Of a stretch of 64,000 nt of DNA, positions 59,061 through 64,000 are shown piece after piece. The position numbers and the translations under genes were made by a program. Source of the stretch: Phragmites australis (lineage: Eukaryota > Streptophyta > Magnoliopsida > Poales > Poaceae); contig NC_084934.1 of NCBI RefSeq assembly GCF_958298935.1, positions 3,102,501 through 3,166,500 on the forward strand, in the 5' to 3' direction. The notes beneath the pieces were generated by a model. The model made no database searches. It was not told the DNA's origin and saw only the letters and a list, made by a program, of their open reading frames with translations. Position 1 is the stretch's first letter. The number at the start of each line of letters is the position of its first letter.

Positions 59061-59229
59061 AGATCAATTACCACACAAGCATATAAATTATAAGATCAGT
59101 TACCACACAAGTACATGCGTTGTAAGAGCAGTTACCACACAAGCACACATATTGTAAGAATAGTTATCATACAAGTACATGCGATCTAAGAATTTATAAG
59201 TGTAGTTACCAGACAAGCACACATATTGT
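59061..59229 (+). repeat. 32-bp tandem repeat, left part
   Basis: Units at 59061-59092, 59093-59124, 59125-59156 and 59157-59188, then a longer unit 59189-59229. Consensus is aga-cagttaccacacaag followed alternately by tacatgcgttgta or cacacatattgta. It continues at 62211. Confidence 0.88.
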
Positions 59230-59639
59230 CATTACACAATTACCTATTTTTGCCAACAGTGGGTTGTCGGTAAAGAGTGGATATCGAGGACCGATTATGT
59301 GTCAGCATTTGTCTACAACTTTCCTATCAACCTATAAGTTGGAAATTCATATATATAAGGACTAGTTATATGTTGGAATTTCTCCTTTCGACTAATAAAG
59401 TGTCGACAAAGCTTAAGCAACTTATTATTTGTCGGTACATCACATTTGTACATTGTATATGTGTAGGCAAAGGGTACATGGCCCAAAGTGTGCGGTGCCC
59501 ATAGAACCAAAAAGCATTGGCGCGCTACCTAAAAAATTGGCAGGTGCGTGCTGAACTAAAAGCTAAATCCCACGTATCAGCTTCTCACCTAGCTCTAACT
59601 CCTCACAAAAGGAAAAAAAAATCCCCAATTTTTCACCAT

Positions 59640-60035
59640 CCTCCGCCGTCGAACAGTCCACCGCCTAGGACCTCTCCATCGCTCACTTAGGCTGCCCCCA
59701 TCGCCCGCTCCATCCCCCGCTGCGCTCCATCTGGGAGCGCCTTGTCCCACTCCGCCACCTGGGAGGGCGCCATTGCTCGTAGCCTGCCATGGAGCGTGCC
59801 ATCACGACCAATCATTACTCCACCGCCACCACCAAGCACCACCTATCCACGACCTTTTTCCACTGTGCCAGGCACCACCGACGACACCCAGTGCCACCCG
59901 CCGCCGATCCTTACCCACCGAGCACCTACCACCACCCATCCCCACCTATGAGCACCAACCGCCGCCGAGCTCAACGGGCCACCCACCTCCAACTTCTACG
60001 CAACCATAGCTCCACTTGCATATCCCCCACCATAT
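59640..60035 (+). other. GC-rich, possibly exon-derived segment
   Basis: Three overlapping frames stay open because of ccacc/ccgcc richness, giving Pro- and His-rich translations. Composition contrasts with the AT-rich surroundings, as in the first exons or 5' leaders of grass genes. No domain is recognised. It may be a captured gene start or simple compositional bias. Confidence 0.3.
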
Positions 60036-60075
60036 AGACCCACCTATGTCAACCTCGCTTTGTCTAGTTTGCTTT

Positions 60076-60867
60076 CTACATGTATGTTACTCTTTTGTCG
60101 ATTTTATTCTTTCTTTTTTTTTTTGAAAAGGGAGTTGTTTGATTACTTGGAGTTAGTGCTTTTTGGGTTACTGTGATTTCCAAGAGGACCAGAACGTGAG
60201 CAAGGGCTGAAGGACCATTATTTGACGTGCTCATGCGGACACTTTGCTTTTTGTAGATTCTAGGCTGCAAGTAAGTTTTCCTGCACTGTGTATGCAACTT
60301 AATTAATTTGTAATGCGCTCTGTGACTCAATTTGCTTTGGTGGATTATTTTGGATGGGATGTAGCCACAATTTTGCTGAAGAACATAAGCTTTTATTACA
60401 AAGTTTCTAACCTTGTACAGTAATCGTAGAAGTAAATAGTCAATTCTTGAACATGTAGATGCTTTCAGAAATCGAATCTTCATGTTCGTCTTTTCTGACC
60501 TATTGAGGTTTCCTGACCCATCAGGAAGATGTTGAGGTGTACATTGTTCAAGCACAGACAATGAAATCCTTCGGGTCTTCATCAGCCATTCAACAGCGAT
60601 TGGTATGGTTTCTTTTTCGGCATGAAGTATTGTGAAGTGGTTGTCAATCATGTATTTGTGAGGGAAGCTATATTGCCTCGCCCATATGTACAGATGGCGT
60701 CCATCAGAGATGCATGTGGGAAATGCATTGCGTGGCCGCATGATAGAGTAATAGCTTATTGTAACTCTACGATTTTGTGAATATATTGGTATACCACATA
60801 CTAAATTATAGTAATTTATTGCAGATGAAGAATGATAACAAGTCATATAGGCACTCAATGGTTTCAT
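60076..60867 (-). CDS. Unrecognised 263-aa ORF in the CACTA-like element
   Basis: The longest uninterrupted frame in the window; starts at a true ATG (60867) and ends at 60076. The N-terminal half contains FPTCISDGRHLYIWARQYSF and HAEKETIPIAVEWLMKTRRI; the C-terminal part is basic and ends in a KKKRKNK-rich stretch. No domain, signal peptide or membrane segment is recognised. The absence of stops over 790 bp in AT-moderate DNA is notable, but codon patterns are not clearly plant-like. It may be a captured gene fragment, an element protein, or chance. Confidence 0.3.
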   Translation of the reverse strand: MKPLSAYMTCYHSSSAINYYNLVCGIPIYSQNRRVTISYYSIMRPRNAFPTCISDGRHLYIWARQYSFPHKYMIDNHFTILHAEKETIPIAVEWLMKTRRISLSVLEQCTPQHLPDGSGNLNRSEKTNMKIRFLKASTCSRIDYLLLRLLYKVRNFVIKAYVLQQNCGYIPSKIIHQSKLSHRAHYKLIKLHTQCRKTYLQPRIYKKQSVRMSTSNNGPSALAHVLVLLEITVTQKALTPSNQTTPFSKKKRKNKIDKRVTYM

Positions 60868-61854
60868 GTTCTAGACCAAGGCTATCACAACTTGAAGGTA
60901 CATAAAACCTATTTTGCACTTTGACCTACATGCCATCCAAAATATGTGAATTTTAGAGTTTTCATTCACTGCTAGTTTCTGTACAGAGCTGTTTTATTTG
61001 ATTTCATTCTAGTGCTAGTTTGCAAGTGAGAAGTTAGAACTTCAGCTGGGTTAAAATTTCTATCGTTTAATCAGTTCTTGGCAAGTGTTGTGCAAAATCT
61101 AATACTCATATTAACTTTCAGCAAGTGCAGTTTTGCTCTCTTAATATTGGTAACTTAACATATTCCGATTGAATCAGTCATAGCATAGCTATTACTTTCA
61201 GATTGAGTTGCACTGTTTTACAGCAGCAGGTAGCGCTCAGAAATTTCATGTTTGTACAGCATATGTACAGCAACATTTTGTGCAGAAACAAAGTTTCAAG
61301 TGTTCTGCAGCTACAACCTTTTTGTGTAGAATCAGTTTCAAGTGTTCTGGAGTCAAAATTATTCAGATCTGGAGCGTAGTTAACTAATTAGTTGATCTTT
61401 TGTGGAGTGCCAAAATTTTGCGCAGCAAGGATAAGTGCTTTTGGATTGCTTTGGTGTTAGTATTTGACTTCATACTTCACCTTTGGATCATATTTTGGAC
61501 CGATGCCCTTGAATTACTATGACTCGCTGAGATCTAGATGCATGTATATACCTATGTTAAGCCTAGCTTGTTGCATGCTAGACTTGTATGATGAATATAT
61601 AAATTGTGAACTGTCATCGTTGGATCTATAGAACATGCATGTACCATGCAATTTATCTATGACTAATGTGATTGTGAGACTTGTATGTTTGGATTATGTA
61701 CGACTAATGTGGCTGTGTGATCTATATACTCTCTAATTAAATGATGGTTGGATTATGTATGAAGCCTGTATATTTTGGTTCATAGATTATGTGAGACTTG
61801 TATGCTCATCTTTTTTAATTCAAATATTACATTATATTAAAAATGTGTCTTAGT
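60868..61854. other. AT-rich interior of the CACTA-like element
   Basis: No recognisable coding sequence. Contains short local repeats such as gtttcaagtgttctg (61287 and 61333). Confidence 0.45.
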
Positions 61855-62210
61855 GTTTTGCCGACAGTTATCTTACCATGTATGTTCATCTAGCAGCAAT
61901 GCTCGCTGGTGGTATATATGTTTCAGTAGCAAAAAACTGTCGGCAAATCTTAGTAATTGTCAGCGAAGCTCTATATGTCGGAGTAAATTTCACTTGCCGG
62001 CAAAGAAAATAACTCTCAGTGTTGCCACTATATTGCCCTATACACAGAAACTGTCGGCAAAGCTTTTAACTCTCAAGGAAGCTTTCACGACTGCTTCTAA
62101 CGTGACTATTTGGTAACTGTTGGTAAGGTTTTACCGAGAGTTTTTGTGTTGTCTCAGGCGCCATATGCCGACAGTAGTGAGTGTAGGCAGAAGAAGGTCA
62201 TGGTGCAGTG

Positions 62211-62320
62211 TGTAAGAGCAGTTACTATACAAGCACACGCGCGTATTGTAAGAGCAGTTACCATACAATCATACGAGTTGTAAGAATTTGTAAGAACAGT
62301 TACCACATAAGTACACGCAG
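62211..62320 (+). repeat. 32-bp tandem repeat, right part
   Basis: Units 62215-62250 (36 bp, with a cgcg insertion), 62251-62282 and 62283-62320 continue the array of 59061-59229 after the CACTA-like insertion. Confidence 0.85.
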
Positions 62321-62989
62321 TTCCAATTTTTAGAAGTTTTGTTGTTTGATCCCTTGCACGAAGGAGGTGTTTCAATTGATGTTGCTTGCTCCTCAACTAC
62401 AGACCAATCCAGATTTCCATCCAACCAGTGTCTCCCTAACTCAAAAGGTTAACATACTGCTCAATAGTGCATACCAAATTCAACATATAAGAAACAAATT
62501 CAGTTCTGTGTTCAAAGTGACATTTCATCAAACACTTGCAGTGCACAAAACCTAAAAGTTCTAATGTAATATTGATAGCAGACAATAGCTCAATCTAGCA
62601 ATCAAATTATGCAGCTGGTGGAGGGGAAGCTATGGGGCGACACGACACCATGAGCATGCGGGGAGGCATGCTCTCAGCAATGGAGGGCGCGTACACACTC
62701 GTGGGAGATCCAGTGGGGATGGCAACCGTGGAGGTGAGCGCTCGGCGACGCAGGTGCGTGGGAGCCGGGAACGGAAAAGCGCAGGGAAGACTGCGTGTGG
62801 GGGGTCTAAAAACAGAGGCGGACAAAGATGGCGAGCCACATGGGCAACCAAATTTGACCACTCTTTCCTAGTGAATAGCGTGTCTACAGTGATAGGTGCT
62901 CGGTTGACTACTCTGTTGAAGCTTGTTTTGGCAAGAGATAACCAAATTTAGCGATGGCGAGCTGAAAGGCCGTCCTATTGGAGATGCTC
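62321..62989. other. Right part of the PIF/Harbinger-like element
   Basis: AT-rich to about 62600, then a GC-rich stretch (62610-62850) open in several frames on both strands. The last 120 bp form the AT-richer subterminal region ending in ggagatgctc. No protein is recognised. Confidence 0.4.
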
Positions 62990-63642
62990 TTACTGGGTAG
63001 CCTAGCAGTCAAGTGATAATTCCACAAGCCATCTGGCTCACCGGAGGGACATTGTGCCACCCCTGTCAGGGTGGGGTGATGCTCCACAATCGTGTGCGTC
63101 GTGCAGCTGAACAGATCTGGTTCGCCAGGCAGATCTTGATCAGCATCACAATGACCACCACCGCCAAGAAGACGCCCCGCCGGGCGGAGGCCAGGGAAAG
63201 GGATTTGGCGAGAGTGGAGTTATTTCTCTCGCGTAATCACATCTCCCGAGTCACGCGCTCACGTCCTTCTCGATGACTGTTATGTACCCAAATATGCAAC
63301 TTGTGAGCTCGAAAGGTACATGGGAAAGCGAGAGCATCACATAATGGTAACCTCAATCATCACAAGCATTTCATTGAGAACCTTACGTGCATGCACCTGC
63401 AACCAAATTTTTCTTAACAAGTATGTTCCAAATGTAAATGTTCCACTAACTTGGACCACGACCAAATTCATGAACATGCTCATCACGACGACAGTATCAC
63501 CCCGACATTGTCAACATATCAACAACGTTCAGGGTTAACATCATCCTATGTTCCCGTTTAGTTTGATGCTGAAATCTGGACTGTTGCCTAGCTGGCAAGC
63601 TAATAACCTTTTCGGTCAGTGTCACATATATATACACATACA
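62990..63642. other. Intergenic DNA with a possible gene fragment
   Basis: A frame at 63013-63276 (87 codons) is coding-like in composition and basic at its end, but no family is recognised and neighbouring sequence gives no splice context. The segment 63287-63441 is the second copy of the dispersed repeat at 7826-7999. Confidence 0.35.
63287..63441 (+). repeat. Dispersed repeat, copy B
   Basis: Collinear with 7826-7999, including an exact ggaaagcgagagcat block at 63322-63336. Same strand in both places. Confidence 0.55.
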
Positions 63643-63769
63643 TAGGGACGGATATGGAACGCTCAATTGATCCGCTTTAGCTCAATCTAATCAACTTGTT
63701 TAGTTAGTTAGTTAAATTAAATTACAGTGGATCAGTGGATATCTATGAATAGACTCGTATCCATCCCTA
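63643..63769. mobile_element. Short MITE, possibly hAT-type
   Basis: 127 bp with imperfect terminal inverted repeats tagggacggatatgga and gtatccatcccta. The tagggA-type ends recall hAT-derived MITEs; the 8-bp flanks (cacataca and catatata) match at only about five positions. No coding capacity. Confidence 0.55.
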
Positions 63770-64000
63770 CATATATATAGTAGAAGCGGCCGGTACTCCG
63801 GTATGGTCAAAACAGTTTGGTCTCATGAAAAGCATCTGGACCTCTGTTGTTTGGGAAAAATTCAAAATTAGACAATAGATATGGGTGTATTTGTTGAAAT
63901 AGATAACATGTAGTTGTATTTACTAATTTAGCATCCAAATTCGGTACACCGTGTACTGAAAATATTTTCAATACACCGTGTACCCAAAAAGCCATATTCG
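63770..64000. other. AT-rich intergenic DNA at the window end
   Basis: No gene. The palindromic word tacaccgtgta occurs twice, about 30 bp apart (near 63943 and 63973). Confidence 0.45.

Larger units (their letters stand above)
59230..62210. mobile_element. CACTA-like element inside the 32-bp array
   Basis: Left end cattacacaat and right end atggtgcagtg are imperfect CACTA-type inverted repeats. The 3-bp duplication tgt (59227-59229 and 62211-62213) is exact, and omitting the element rebuilds an intact unit junction attgtaagagcag. Subterminal regions carry ctgtcggcaaagctt-type words (59250-59420; 61855-62175) in both orientations. The interior includes a GC-rich Pro/His-coding stretch (59640-60035) and a 263-codon minus-strand frame (60076-60867). 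No known transposase is seen. Confidence 0.75.
58853..62989. mobile_element. PIF/Harbinger-like element with TTA duplication
   Basis: Ends gagtaactccagcgg (58853) and cctattggagatgctc (to 62989) are imperfect inverted repeats of the gagcatctccaacagg type. Both flanks read tta (58850-58852 and 62990-62992), the usual PIF/Harbinger target duplication. The interior has a 32-bp tandem array that a CACTA-like element split (59230-62210), and a GC-rich segment at 62600-62870. No transposase or Myb-like frame is recognised, so it is non-autonomous. Confidence 0.7.

Noticed and set aside
59061..59229. A CRISPR-like array
   Set aside because: The 32-bp units are directly adjacent with no unique spacers, and the setting is a eukaryotic transposon.
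62170..62179. acagtagtg as the right end of the 59230 element
   Set aside because: It gives no matching flank, whereas 62210 gives an exact tgt duplication and rebuilds the tandem repeat.
1..64000. A new multi-gene defence, metabolic or secretion system
   Set aside because: No set of intact, co-oriented genes exists here; apart from one zinc-finger gene and a few unrecognised frames, coding sequence is mobile-element debris.

Overview
The window looks like a heterochromatic, transposon-packed stretch of a grass (Poaceae) nuclear genome. The evidence is the set of families present: Tat-type gypsy, SIRE-like copia, CACTA (En/Spm) elements with TNP2 and Ptta-type transposases, hAT, PIF/Harbinger and long gypsy LTRs. 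A single intact host-like gene is an intronless QALGGH-type C2H2 zinc-finger gene. The genus cannot be told from sequence alone. No bacterial-style operon, rRNA gene, convincing tRNA gene or CRISPR array is present.

Layout. 1-1822: AT-rich intergenic DNA. 1823-6150: decayed Ty1/copia element with both LTRs. 6237-6842 (minus): C2H2 zinc-finger gene, 86 bp from that element. 8290-11895: hAT transposase remnant split by a CACTA-like insertion (9155-11593). 12438-13235: possible small CACTA-like element. 13237-14430: dead copia pol. 14443-21413: minus-strand SIRE-like gag-only element, broken by gypsy debris (15430-17226). 21414-23930: minus-strand Ptta/En-Spm transposase remnant. 24738-24846: 34-bp tandem repeat interrupted by a 1.2-kb CACTA element (24847-26072). 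26420-27950: GC-rich minisatellite-like DNA, including a dimeric 44+41-bp array. 29327-32770: long gypsy LTR. 33033-37433: LTR pair around a very short interior, with a solo LTR inserted in the second LTR.

About 38.2-58.8 kb is one large CACTA element whose minus-strand TNP2 transposase has been split by three insertions: a gag-only SIRE-like element (38389-44544), a Tat-type gypsy element (45310-53791) and a CACTA-like element (55668-57137). Target-site duplications and reading frame agree with each insertion. 58853-62989 is a PIF/Harbinger-like element with TTA duplications, itself containing a 32-bp tandem array that a 3-kb CACTA-like element (59230-62210) interrupted. The window ends in intergenic DNA with a small MITE.

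Apart from the zinc-finger gene, the coding material is mobile-element debris carrying stops and frameshifts. I do not see a new multi-gene system. The most informative signals are the exact nested-insertion junctions, a tRNA-like box A/box B patch in a CACTA-like family, the dimeric minisatellite and several possibly captured gene fragments.
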